Below are positions 15,639 to 23,537 of a DNA stretch of 36,618 nt, one piece after another. The DNA lies in assembly GCA_947630145.1 (NCBI GenBank), contig CANRGL010000012.1, forward strand, positions 1 through 36,618. Reading direction: 5' to 3'. Numbering within the stretch: the first letter of the stretch is position 1; each line of letters starts with the position of its first letter. The position numbers and the translations under genes were made by a program. The notes below the pieces were generated by a model that was not told the origin of the DNA, did not search any database, and worked only from the letters and a program-made list of their open reading frames with translations. Source of the stretch: an uncultured Clostridia bacterium. Its GTDB lineage: Bacteria; Bacillota; Clostridia; TANB77; CAG-465.

Positions 15639-18600
15639 TTATTTCATTTTCATAGAAACAACTTTTGATATACCATATTCTTGCATTGTAACACCATAAG
15701 TAGAAGATGCAACTTCCATTGTACCTTTTCTATGAGTAATTACGATAAATTGCGTATTTTTTGAGTATTTTTTTATATAGTCTGCAAATCTATGAACATT
15801 TACATCATCAAGAGCAGCCTCAATTTCATCTAATATACAAAATGGAGGTGCTTTAAGCTTAAGTATTGCAAAAAGTAAAGCTGTTGCAGTAAGTGCTCTT
15901 TCTCCACCAGAAAGTAACATCATACTTTGAAGTTTTTTACCAGGTGGTTGTACTTCAATTTCAATTCCTGAAGTAAGAAGGTTATTTTCATCTTCAAGTC
16001 TAAGTTCAGCCTTACCTCCACCAAATAATTCTTTAAATGTTTCATTAAAATTAGCATTAATAAGTCTAAATTGCTTTTCAAACTGTTGTTTCATTATACT
16101 TGTCATATTATTAATAAGATTTTCAAGTTTCTTCTTTGTCTCCTCAAGATCTGACTTCTGATTTGATATAAAGTCATAACGCTCTTTTGTAGATCTATAT
16201 TCTTCGATTGAACTTACACTTACTTCTCCTAAATCTTTGATTTCTTTTCTTAATTTTTCAGCATTTTTATTAATTGTTTTTTCATCTAAATTTTCTTCTG
16301 GAAGTGATGCTATCATTTCCTTTGCTACTGATATAGTTATTTCATAATCATCCCACATTTTATTTTTTAGATTTTCAATTTCTATATCATACTTTAACTT
16401 TCTAGATTGAACTTTTGACCTTTCATCTTTTAATTTATCGATCTTTTTTATTCCTTCTAATACTTTAACTTCTAAAGTTTCTTGTTTTTGCTCAATCTGA
16501 TTTTTATTTTCTTTTAAATTATTTAAAATATTTGTAAAATCAGCCTTAAAATTTTGCTTATCTTTTATTTCACTAGATATCTTTTCTATCTGTTCATTTG
16601 TCGATAAAATTAAATTATTTAAATTTGTAATATTAAGTTCTTTTCTTGTAATACCATCTTCAAAATTTTTGATATCTAAAAGTAATTTTTCTTTCATTTC
16701 ATCTATAGAATCACTACTTTCGTCAAAAGATGATATGGACACTTTTAGATTTGCGATGTCTTCATGTAAGTCATTTATCATTTCTGATTTTTCTTTATTG
16801 TATCTTCCATATTCATCTATTACTTCTTGATCTTTAGTTATATTTTCTTCTAAAGCAATTATTTTATTATCATTTTTAGAAATATTTTCTTTTAAATCAT
16901 TATTTGCTTTATTTAACTCTTCAATTGCAGATGTAGCGTTTTGTTTTGAAGATAATAATTTATTTTCCTCTTTTTCAATATTATTTAATTTTTCTTTTAA
17001 AGTTGCAACTTCAATTTGAAGTGATGATTTTTGATCTAAAATATTATTTAAAAGTTGTTTATTTTTTTCTAAATTTTCAGTTATTTGTTTTACATTATTT
17101 TCAAATTTATTATATTGTTCTTGTTTTTTATCAATATCATTTTTTAATTTTTCTAATTTTTCTTTTCTTCCTAAAAGCCCTGCTGAACTATGAGAATTTT
17201 TTCCACCAGTTATACTACCAGTTGTAGCAAAAAGTTCTCCAGATAATGTAACAATTCTTACTGTATTTTTTAACTTTTTAGAAATTTCTATTGCATTATC
17301 AACATTATCCACGACTAAAGTTGTACCTAGTGTTAAATTTACTACATCTTTATACTTATCATCATATTTTACAATATCAGACGCAATTCCAATAACACCT
17401 TTTAACTTACTAAATTTATCTTTTATATTAGCAGATACTTTTTTTATAGTTGCTAAAGGTAAGAAAGTTACACGTCCAAGTGAATGTTCTTTTAAATATG
17501 ATATTATTTTTTTAGCTTCCACTTCATTTTCTACAACTATATTTTGCATATATGAACCCAATGCAATTTCAATTGCATATTCATATCTTTCTTCAGTAGA
17601 AATAATAGATGCAACCGTACCATATACATCTTTAATGTTATTTTTCTTAGAAAAGTCTAATGCTTCTTTTACACTTTTATAATACCCTTCATTTTCATTT
17701 TCTAAATTTGTTAAGTAAGTATATTTAGATTTTAAAGTCATTATTTCTTGTTTTATACTTTGTTCTTCTTTAGAAATATTATTATATTTATCTTCTAATT
17801 CCTTAAATTCTTCATTTAATTTATTTTCATTTTGTAACACTTCATTTAGCACTTTATTTTTATTATTAAATTCAGATAAAATTTCCTCTTTTGTAGTTAT
17901 AACTCCGTCTTTTGCACTTATATTTTTATCAAGTAATTTATTTTTTTCTTCTATTTGCTTTAAATTAGCATCAATTGTAGCAGACATACTACTAGATTGC
18001 ATTTTAAGTTCATAAACTTTTTCTTTATTTTGATCTATTTTATCTTTTATGCTAGTTATTTTTTCTGCACTTTCATCAACAGTTTCCATAATTTTATTAA
18101 GTTCATCTTGTTTTAAAGCAAGCTCATTTTCAAATTTTTGTTTATTTTCTTTTAAAGCTTCTTTTTTCTTTAATCTTTTTTCAATATCTTCTTTTAATAT
18201 TTCTATTTTTTCAGTATCATCTTTTATTTCCTCATTTAGACGTTTAATGTTATTATTTGCATTTTCAATTGATGCTTTATTTATATCAATTTTAGAATTT
18301 AATTTTTCATTTTCATTTTCTGTTTCATAAAATTTTGTTTGTGTTTCTTCAATTTTTAAAGTTACTTCTTGAAGTCTTTCTTTTAAATTCATTTTTGACT
18401 TTTCAAGTTCTGCAGAGATTTCTTCTTCTTTTAGTATATCATTTGTTAAAGTTTCAATTAAATCATCAATTTCACAAAGTACATTTGCATTTTTGTTTAA
18501 ACTTTGTATAAATATTCTAACGTCTAATATTTTTAATTTATCTTTTAAATTAAGATATTTTTTTGCAATTTCGCATTTTTTTTCTAATGGCTCTAAATTA

Positions 18601-19199
18601 TTTTCTATTTCTGATATTATATCATTTACTCTAGCTAATGTATTTTCAGTATTTGCAAGTTTTTTTACTGCTTCTTCTTTTCTAGTTTTATATTTAACAA
18701 TTCCTGAGGCTTCTTCAAATATGTGACGTCTTTCTTCTGATTTAGATGATAATATTTCATCTATTTTACCTTGAGATACAATACTATATCCGTCTTTTCC
18801 AACCCCAGTGTCCATAAACAACTCTTGTACATCTTTTAATCTACATTCTGATCCATTTAAAAGATAGTTACTTTCCCCGCTTCTATATACTCTTCTTGTT
18901 ACAACAACTTCTTTAAATTCTACTGGTAATGAGCCATCACTATTATCTAAATATAATGAGACTTCAGCAAATCCTACTTTTTTTCTAGCCTGAGTACCAG
19001 CAAAAATTACATCTTCCATTTTTTGTCCTCTTAATGTTTTTATACTTTGTTCACCAAGTACCCATCTTACGGCATCAGATATATTACTTTTTCCACTACC
19101 ATTAGGTCCAACTATAGTTGTTATCCCATCTAATACTACTATTTCTGTTTTATCTGCAAAAGATTTAAATCCTTGTAATTCTATTTTTTTAAGTCTCAT
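15639..19199 (-). CDS. smc: chromosome segregation ATPase SMC
   Basis: Structural maintenance of chromosomes protein, an ATP-dependent DNA-loop-extruding homodimer that works with ScpA/ScpB. The 1186 residues are full length. Walker A GPNGSGKS at 31-38, then DAVRWVLGEQSIKTLRG. Long coiled coils (about 170-500 and 660-1000) flank a hinge at about 510-650 (VYGTVASIISTEERYEYAIE; ASDIVKYDDKYKDVV). The signature is LLSGGERALTATALL from 1095, Walker B FCILDEIEAALDD at 1120-1132, and the H-loop ITHRKGTME. A GGGGAG ribosome site and its own promoter (19226-19254) lie upstream. The usual Firmicute neighbours rnc and ftsY are absent; instead DUF5131 and a DNA glycosylase follow. Confidence 0.98.
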   Translation of the reverse strand: MRLKKIELQGFKSFADKTEIVVLDGITTIVGPNGSGKSNISDAVRWVLGEQSIKTLRGQKMEDVIFAGTQARKKVGFAEVSLYLDNSDGSLPVEFKEVVVTRRVYRSGESNYLLNGSECRLKDVQELFMDTGVGKDGYSIVSQGKIDEILSSKSEERRHIFEEASGIVKYKTRKEEAVKKLANTENTLARVNDIISEIENNLEPLEKKCEIAKKYLNLKDKLKILDVRIFIQSLNKNANVLCEIDDLIETLTNDILKEEEISAELEKSKMNLKERLQEVTLKIEETQTKFYETENENEKLNSKIDINKASIENANNNIKRLNEEIKDDTEKIEILKEDIEKRLKKKEALKENKQKFENELALKQDELNKIMETVDESAEKITSIKDKIDQNKEKVYELKMQSSSMSATIDANLKQIEEKNKLLDKNISAKDGVITTKEEILSEFNNKNKVLNEVLQNENKLNEEFKELEDKYNNISKEEQSIKQEIMTLKSKYTYLTNLENENEGYYKSVKEALDFSKKNNIKDVYGTVASIISTEERYEYAIEIALGSYMQNIVVENEVEAKKIISYLKEHSLGRVTFLPLATIKKVSANIKDKFSKLKGVIGIASDIVKYDDKYKDVVNLTLGTTLVVDNVDNAIEISKKLKNTVRIVTLSGELFATTGSITGGKNSHSSAGLLGRKEKLEKLKNDIDKKQEQYNKFENNVKQITENLEKNKQLLNNILDQKSSLQIEVATLKEKLNNIEKEENKLLSSKQNATSAIEELNKANNDLKENISKNDNKIIALEENITKDQEVIDEYGRYNKEKSEMINDLHEDIANLKVSISSFDESSDSIDEMKEKLLLDIKNFEDGITRKELNITNLNNLILSTNEQIEKISSEIKDKQNFKADFTNILNNLKENKNQIEQKQETLEVKVLEGIKKIDKLKDERSKVQSRKLKYDIEIENLKNKMWDDYEITISVAKEMIASLPEENLDEKTINKNAEKLRKEIKDLGEVSVSSIEEYRSTKERYDFISNQKSDLEETKKKLENLINNMTSIMKQQFEKQFRLINANFNETFKELFGGGKAELRLEDENNLLTSGIEIEVQPPGKKLQSMMLLSGGERALTATALLFAILKLKAPPFCILDEIEAALDDVNVHRFADYIKKYSKNTQFIVITHRKGTMEVASSTYGVTMQEYGISKVVSMKMK

Positions 19200-19225
19200 A
19201 TATTTCTCCCCTTTTATACCTCATG

Positions 19226-19254
19226 ATTATATTACAAAATACTACATTTTTCAA
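19226..19254 (-). promoter_or_regulatory. sigma-A promoter of smc
   Basis: TTGAAA (19249-19254), exactly 17 bp, TATAAT (19226-19231) on the minus strand, about 27 bp before the ATG. Confidence 0.85.
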
Positions 19255-19310
19255 GTATTTTTGTATTAAATAAAAAAATATAAATTTTGTAAATTTTTGT
19301 CGAAAAGGAC

Positions 19311-19338
19311 TTGATTTTATATAATAAAGTAATATAAT
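19311..19338 (+). promoter_or_regulatory. promoter of the 57-aa membrane peptide gene
   Basis: TTGATT (19311-19316), 16 bp, TATAAT (19333-19338), rightward, with the coding start at 19389. It is divergent from the smc promoter. Confidence 0.75.
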
Positions 19339-19388
19339 ATAACTAAAATTATTTTTATCTTAATCATGTAATTACAAGGAGAATTGTT

Positions 19389-19562
19389 ATGCTTGAAAAA
19401 AACATTTTATTAATCGTATGTTTTATACTAATGATATTGTATATATTCCTAGCAATTATTACTTTTAAATCAAAGCAAAAAGGTATGTTTATTTTTATTA
19501 TTTCTCTATTAGCTTACTTTATATTATCACTGGCATTATGGTGTTTAATTGTAGGAGTATAA
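19389..19562 (+). CDS. 57-residue two-helix membrane peptide
   Basis: A short gene from ATG 19389 to TAA 19560-19562. The product begins MLEKNILLIVCFILMILYIF, has a basic turn (KSKQKG at about 27-32) and a second helix MFIFIISLLAYFILSLALWC, ending VGV. Two membrane-spanning helices with a positive loop suggest both ends lie outside the membrane. An AAGGAG ribosome site (19376-19381) is 7 bp from the start, a good promoter lies at 19311-19338 and a strong terminator at 19567-19607, making it a self-contained unit. No family recognised. It could be a small membrane regulator or a toxin-like peptide; that is speculation. Confidence 0.7.
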   Translation: MLEKNILLIVCFILMILYIFLAIITFKSKQKGMFIFIISLLAYFILSLALWCLIVGV

Positions 19563-19566
19563 CATT

Positions 19567-19607
19567 AAAAAGTGTATTCTAAATTACTGTTAGAATACAC
19601 TTTTTTT
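19567..19607. terminator. bidirectional terminator
   Basis: The 15-bp perfect stem 19568-19582 / 19590-19604 (core AGTGTATTCTAA) has a 7-nt loop, with A-run and T-run on either side. It serves the rightward 57-aa gene and the leftward gene ending at 19608. Confidence 0.88.
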
Positions 19608-21110
19608 CTACATCATACCATACTTTCTTTTACTTGCTTTAAATTCCTGATTGCATAATTTACTCCATAATTTATATTCTTGAATATTTGAAGGTATAAT
19701 TTCAATATGATACACTTTACTATCTAATTTTATAATTCTTGCAATATCAAATTCATTATAACTTAAATTTTTAAAAGCACTTGAATTTATTGTAACATAT
19801 GATTGGCCTACTTTATATGAAATTTTTGCTTCTCTATCTGTATATTTTTCTCCTGTTTTAACGTCAACTAATTCTATATTTATATCTCTTATTTTATATA
19901 CTCCATTATCCTTTTCTACTGTTTTTGAATTATCTGATATTTCAAAAAAATTAGGTATCATTTTTGATATATAATTAGGTATTTTTAAAACATCTTGACT
20001 TTTAGTAGACTTCGACATTGAAGGTAGTTCAAATATAAAATTAGAAATATTATTTAAATTGAGTTTTTTTACTTTTACTAATTCATCATCTTCGATTTTA
20101 TCTTCTTTATCCACTTCTTTTTTTGCATTATCAATATCTAATTTTAAATCTGCCTTTGAAAAAAGTAAATTTGCAATATCAAGTGTTTCATTTTCATCAA
20201 AATCTATATTTTCTAATTGTTCATCATAAAAATCATTTACTTCATCTACATCATTATCTTTGTAATCATCTATATTATCCGTATTATCTATTTTTCCTTT
20301 TATTTGTTCATTACTTTTTTCTATATCTATTTTATCATCTGATTTTTTTTCTTTATTATCTATTTTTATTTGCTCGTTATCCAAATCTGAAATATCTATA
20401 TCTAAATCATCTATATCTAAATCATCTATTTTTATTTTTGGAATTTCTATGTTTGATACATAAATATCATCAATTTCATCTTTTGTCATTTCTTTTTTTT
20501 CTGGTTTTATATTAGGCTCTTTTCCAAGTAGTTCAGATATACTTTTAACATTATGTATATACTGTTTAGTAGTAAATATTTCTTTATTATTTTGAAGTTC
20601 ATCAACCATTTCTTTAGTTAATTTTTCAAATTTACTATCTTCATTTTCTACTATCGAAGTTATACTTTTTATCATTTCTTTATATAACTTTTTGTCATCT
20701 GTATCTTTTAAGTTATATACAGTTTCTAAATATAAAGATTTATTATTTATAAGTCCACCTTCTGAGAAATTAGAAGATAAATTATACATAATTGCCTTAT
20801 CTTGAAATTCAAATATTAATATACTACTATCAAATTCCACTACTTGATTGTTATTATATATATATATATCTTTTGTATATTTTAATAAATTGTCTAACAT
20901 TAATTTTGTAGTATTTTTCTTATCAATTCCAATTACAATATATTTTTTTGATTTTGTATCTATAAATTCTTCCTCTAATATATCAAATCCACTTTCTTTA
21001 AAAGTACCACTAAAAATATATAATTTTTTAGGATTTTTATTAAAATTTTCTGATATTTTTGATGATATTGTATCGTTTTCATCCATTTGGAATAAAATTT
21101 TTGAATTCAT
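19608..21110 (-). CDS. protein with degenerate phospholipase-D-like N-terminal domain and acidic linker
   Basis: A 500-residue protein not recognised as a named family. Residues about 1-135 follow the pattern of a PLD-like half-domain: KLYIFSGTFKESGFDILEEE, KKYIVIGIDKKNTTKLMLDN, and SILIFEFQDKAIMYNLSSNF followed by SEGGLINNKSLYLE. In active PLD/NgoFVII-type nucleases the last block reads HxK...GSSNFT.GGL; here the His is replaced, so catalysis is unlikely. A long Asp/Glu/Lys/Ile-rich linker (about 195-345) contains the short tandem repeat IDDLDIDDLDIDI. The C-terminal region (about 345-500) is compact and basic at the end (NQEFKASKRKYGMM). Soluble, no signal peptide. AAGGAG ribosome site. Perhaps a nucleic-acid-binding or scaffold protein; the homology is inferred by eye. 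Confidence 0.75.
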   Translation of the reverse strand: MNSKILFQMDENDTISSKISENFNKNPKKLYIFSGTFKESGFDILEEEFIDTKSKKYIVIGIDKKNTTKLMLDNLLKYTKDIYIYNNNQVVEFDSSILIFEFQDKAIMYNLSSNFSEGGLINNKSLYLETVYNLKDTDDKKLYKEMIKSITSIVENEDSKFEKLTKEMVDELQNNKEIFTTKQYIHNVKSISELLGKEPNIKPEKKEMTKDEIDDIYVSNIEIPKIKIDDLDIDDLDIDISDLDNEQIKIDNKEKKSDDKIDIEKSNEQIKGKIDNTDNIDDYKDNDVDEVNDFYDEQLENIDFDENETLDIANLLFSKADLKLDIDNAKKEVDKEDKIEDDELVKVKKLNLNNISNFIFELPSMSKSTKSQDVLKIPNYISKMIPNFFEISDNSKTVEKDNGVYKIRDINIELVDVKTGEKYTDREAKISYKVGQSYVTINSSAFKNLSYNEFDIARIIKLDSKVYHIEIIPSNIQEYKLWSKLCNQEFKASKRKYGMM

Positions 21111-21179
21111 ATATGCTTGCTCCTTCTTATTTTATTACATATAATGATATAATAAAAAGAAAAAAAAGTAAATAGAAAT

Positions 21180-21225
21180 TTAAAAATAAATAAAAAGAAT
21201 GAGTAAATAAAAATACTCATTCCAT
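21180..21225 (-). terminator. intrinsic terminator of the 94-aa gene
   Basis: GAATGAGTA (21197-21205) pairs with TACTCATTC (21214-21222). On the minus strand a TTTTTATTTATTTTT tract follows. It lies about 105 bp past the stop at 21328. Confidence 0.75.
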
Positions 21226-21327
21226 AGTTATTAAAAAATTATTTAAAAAAACTATATGCAGTACCAAAAGATATATTTTCTTTAAAGTACTTAATAATAT
21301 TTTGTGTCCTTTTTTTAACTTAATACA

Positions 21328-21612
21328 TTAAATATATGTTTTTTGTTTTAATATATCTTCTCTAAATTCATCTAAAACGTTAATTAAATCTATATTATAA
21401 TCTGCTATAAAAAACAAATCAGAATTAGTAAATATATATGTATAATTATATATTATCTGATTACATAAATTAAGTATTAAATTATATAATTTAGATTTAT
21501 TAAATTCATCGGTTATATTATATTTTATTGCAATTTTATCTGATTTTATTTTTACTTCTTTATAATAATTATATGAACTAGGTAACTTTTTTCTACTTTT
21601 TTTATTCAACAT
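21328..21612 (-). CDS. 94-residue hypothetical protein
   Basis: No family recognised. The product starts MLNKKSRKKLPSSYNYYKEV, basic, and continues with a mixed helical part rich in Asn, Tyr and Ile (KLYNLILNLCNQIIYNYTYI; FFIADYNIDLINVLDEFRED). No clear membrane segment. I chose ATG 21612 because AAGGTG (21619-21624) sits 6 bp before it; the GTG at 21621 lies inside that site. A possible extended -10 box (TGATATAAT) is about 20 bp further upstream. It follows the 500-aa gene's promoter region and has its own terminator, so it is probably an independent unit. Confidence 0.6.
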   Translation of the reverse strand: MLNKKSRKKLPSSYNYYKEVKIKSDKIAIKYNITDEFNKSKLYNLILNLCNQIIYNYTYIFTNSDLFFIADYNIDLINVLDEFREDILKQKTYI

Positions 21613-21771
21613 ATTAATCACCTTTAGTCATATTATATCATTGTTTTTTTATTTTTATATTTTTTCGACAAAACTAGTGAGTTTCTCCTATTTTTTTTAC
21701 TTTATTTAGCAAATTTTAAAAAATTATATAATATATTAAATTTTTTTACTATTTCATTTAGTTATATTTTT

Positions 21772-21993
21772 TTTAAATTTTTACTCTTTTCCTTTTCAAG
21801 TTGTTTCAAACTTTTCTTAGGTGTTATTAAGTCTTCTGGCATTGTTCCACTTTCTACCATTTTGTTGTTAACAACAAAATGGTCAATGTGAGATATTTGA
21901 ATTTTTTTATTTGCTAAAAGAGTAGTACCAGATAAATTTTTTTGGCTACTTTTTTGTATTTGATATATTAAAAGTGGACCAAAAAATTATAGA
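21772..21993 (-). pseudogene. decayed open stretch of unknown origin
   Basis: An open leftward reading stretch without a plausible start, between stops. Residues read include PLLIYQIQKSSQKNLSGTTL, then LANKKIQISHIDHFVVNNKM and VESGTMPEDLITPKKSLKQL, ending LEKEKSKNLKKI. The codon use is gene-like, unlike the flanking low-complexity AT sequence, so it looks like the end of a broken gene. I do not recognise the family. It contains the 28-bp palindrome at 21856-21883 and overlaps the start of the transposase remnant on the other strand. Confidence 0.35.
21856..21883. repeat. 28-bp perfect palindrome
   Basis: ACCATTTTGTTGTT followed by its exact reverse complement AACAACAAAATGGT, with no spacer, centred on GTTAAC at 21867-21872. 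It is not followed by a T-run, so it is not an intrinsic terminator. Confidence 0.9.
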
Positions 21994-22080
21994 GATATAA
22001 TTGAAAAATGGACACAACCATATCATAACTGGGGAGTAATAATAAACGAATTAAGGATATTTTTTGATGGAAGAATATAA
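21964..22080 (+). pseudogene. C-terminal remnant of a transposase, probably IS256/Mutator type
   Basis: A 38-codon stretch ending at a TAA (22078-22080). It reads YIKSGPKNYRDIIEKW, then TQPYHNWGVIINELRIFFDG, then RI. The W..P..NW...I..L.I.F.GR pattern is what I recall from the C-terminal end of IS256/Mutator-type transposases. No start codon, catalytic residues or terminal inverted repeats are present. The family label is a recollection, not a search result. Confidence 0.45.
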
Positions 22081-22106
22081 AATATAATTTTGATATATAT
22101 ATTATT

Positions 22107-22140
22107 CAAGGTATCAGTAAACATAAATATTGATACCTTG
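22107..22140. repeat. 10-bp inverted repeat upstream of the orphan promoter
   Basis: CAAGGTATCA (22107-22116) and TGATACCTTG (22131-22140), 14-nt loop, no T-run. It lies 13 bp before the -35 box of the promoter at 22153-22180 and could be a regulator site or the end of a lost mobile element. Confidence 0.6.
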
Positions 22141-22152
22141 GATAGTTGTACC

Positions 22153-22180
22153 TTGACAATATAATATAATACTGTATAAT
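22153..22180 (+). promoter_or_regulatory. orphan consensus promoter
   Basis: TTGACA (22153-22158), 16 bp, TATAAT (22175-22180), rightward. No rightward gene follows; the next feature on this strand is a hairpin at 22196-22225. Confidence 0.75.
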
Positions 22181-22186
22181 TTAAAT

Positions 22187-22235
22187 AAATAAAAAACAGA
22201 CACTATAATTAAATATAGCATCTGTTTATCAATTA
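22187..22235 (+). ncRNA. possible short transcript ending in a hairpin
   Basis: Starting from the orphan promoter, a transcript would run straight into the imperfect stem ACAGAcaCTATA (22196-22207) / TATAGcaTCTGT (22214-22225), with loop ATTAAA and then TTTATC. It could be a tiny RNA or just a promoter remnant. No known RNA family is recognised. Confidence 0.25.
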
Positions 22236-22288
22236 TCATAGAAAGTTTATTCTAGTTTACACAAACTAATCTACATACTCAATTGAAT

Positions 22289-22335
22289 TAAAAAATCTCT
22301 AATATGTTGATATTTCAATCACTTTAGAGATTATT
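22289..22335 (-). terminator. terminator of tRNA-Gln(CTG)
   Basis: Leftward hairpin AATCTCTAA ... TTAGAGATT (22324-22332 / 22294-22302) followed by T-rich sequence, directly after the tRNA. It resembles the one at 28470-28515. Confidence 0.75.
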
Positions 22336-22338
22336 TTT

Positions 22339-22413
22339 TGGCTGGGGTAGTAGGATTCGAACCTACGAATCATCGGGTCAGAGCCGATTGCCTTACCGCT
22401 TGGCTATACCCCA
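22339..22413 (-). tRNA. tRNA-Gln (anticodon CTG)
   Basis: A 75-nt tRNA including an encoded CCA. Acceptor TGGGGTA / TACCCCA, discriminator G, T-loop TTCGAAT. The anticodon stem ATCGG/CCGAT encloses loop CTCTGAC, giving anticodon CTG (reads CAG). The body closely resembles Firmicute glutamine tRNAs. Confidence 0.95.
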
Positions 22414-22459
22414 ATTTGCCTTTTTATTATATAACAAATTAATATATTTATCAATACTT

Positions 22460-23413
22460 TTATTTTAGATTTTTCTCTAAAACTCTAATATAATTACCGC
22501 CCATTATATTATATATTTCTTTTTTATTAAAACCTCTTTTCTCTAATTTACTTGCTATATTTTTTACATCTGTTACACCATTTATTCCATAAGGTAGATC
22601 TTCTTTATCCATCCCATCAAAATCACTTCCAAGCCCTATATATTTAGTGCCTACTAAATTAGCTATATATTCTATATGTTTTATTACATCATCTATTGTA
22701 GCTTCACTTTTTTCTGATAAAAATCCTTTGTAAAAACAAACTCCAATAATTCCACCTGTTTTTGCTATTATTTTAATTTGTTCATCTGTTAAATTTCTTG
22801 GATTATGACATATACCATCTACACAAGAATGAGTAGCAATTATAGTACTAGCAGTATCATTATATATATCATAAAAACTTTTTCTTGATACATGTGATAC
22901 ATCTATTATAATTCCAATATCATTCATAATCTTTATACACTTTTTTCCAATTTTTGTAAGTCCAGTATCATTTTTTGATAAAGCACCACAAGCAAGAAAA
23001 TTATCATCATTCCATGTAAGTGACATTACTCTTATTCCTCTGTTATATAATGGTATAACATTATCTATATTATTACCTAGTGCACTTCCATTTTCTATTG
23101 TAAGTAAAATTCCTACTTTATCTTTATCAAATATATTTTTTATATCATCTTTACCTTTTATTATAGTTATATACTTTTTATTTTTTTCATATTCAATATA
23201 TAATTTATCTAGCATTTTATTAGTTCTTAAAAAACCAAGCATATCTTTATCATATTTTGGATTAATATACGACGCTAAAAATTGAATATATGGTAAATTA
23301 TTCAAAGCACTATTAATATTAAACATAAAACTTTTATCAAATATACTTAAATTTGTATCAAAAGCTTTTTGCAATGTATCACAATGTCCATCTACAATTA
23401 TATTTTTATACAT
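22460..23413 (-). CDS. membrane dipeptidase, peptidase family M19
   Basis: A 317-residue zinc dipeptidase of the renal-dipeptidase (M19) family, hydrolysing dipeptides, often including D-amino-acid forms. Metal-site motifs are IVDGHCDT (6-13), TIENGSALG (bridging Glu), IIDVSHVSRKSF, STIIATHSCVDGICHNPRNL and KYIGLGSDFDGMD. Length is normal. No signal peptide, so probably cytoplasmic as in other clostridia. A strong AGGAGGA ribosome site sits directly against the 18-bp inverted repeat at 23426-23470, which suggests attenuated expression or a separate start within that repeat. Confidence 0.93.
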   Translation of the reverse strand: MYKNIIVDGHCDTLQKAFDTNLSIFDKSFMFNINSALNNLPYIQFLASYINPKYDKDMLGFLRTNKMLDKLYIEYEKNKKYITIIKGKDDIKNIFDKDKVGILLTIENGSALGNNIDNVIPLYNRGIRVMSLTWNDDNFLACGALSKNDTGLTKIGKKCIKIMNDIGIIIDVSHVSRKSFYDIYNDTASTIIATHSCVDGICHNPRNLTDEQIKIIAKTGGIIGVCFYKGFLSEKSEATIDDVIKHIEYIANLVGTKYIGLGSDFDGMDKEDLPYGINGVTDVKNIASKLEKRGFNKKEIYNIMGGNYIRVLEKNLK

Positions 23414-23425
23414 TATCTTCCTCCT

Positions 23426-23470
23426 AAAAAAATCTCATATATACTATACTAATATATATGAGATTTTTTT
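23426..23470. terminator. 18-bp perfect inverted repeat with T-run, between PAP2 and dipeptidase genes
   Basis: Arms 23426-23443 and 23453-23470 (core ATCTCATATATA) are perfectly complementary with a 9-nt loop; both ends carry seven A/T. As leftward RNA it is a terminator for the PAP2 gene, but its U-run ends at the dipeptidase ribosome site. A low-complexity TTATTATTTT-type repeat (about 23468-23520) fills the rest of the gap. Confidence 0.75.
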
Positions 23471-23537
23471 ATTATTATTTTATTATTTTATTATTTTGTT
23501 ATTTTATTATTTTGTTAATTAGCTTTTTTATTGTTTT

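Noticed and set aside
20123-20515. A 130-codon rightward frame rich in His, Leu and Tyr
   Set aside because: Antisense of the acidic Asp/Ile/Lys linker of the 500-aa gene; composition is that of a shadow frame.
23468-23520. TTATTATTTT-type tandem repeat, considered as CRISPR or regulatory array
   Set aside because: Units are short, imperfect and without unique spacers; simple low-complexity DNA.
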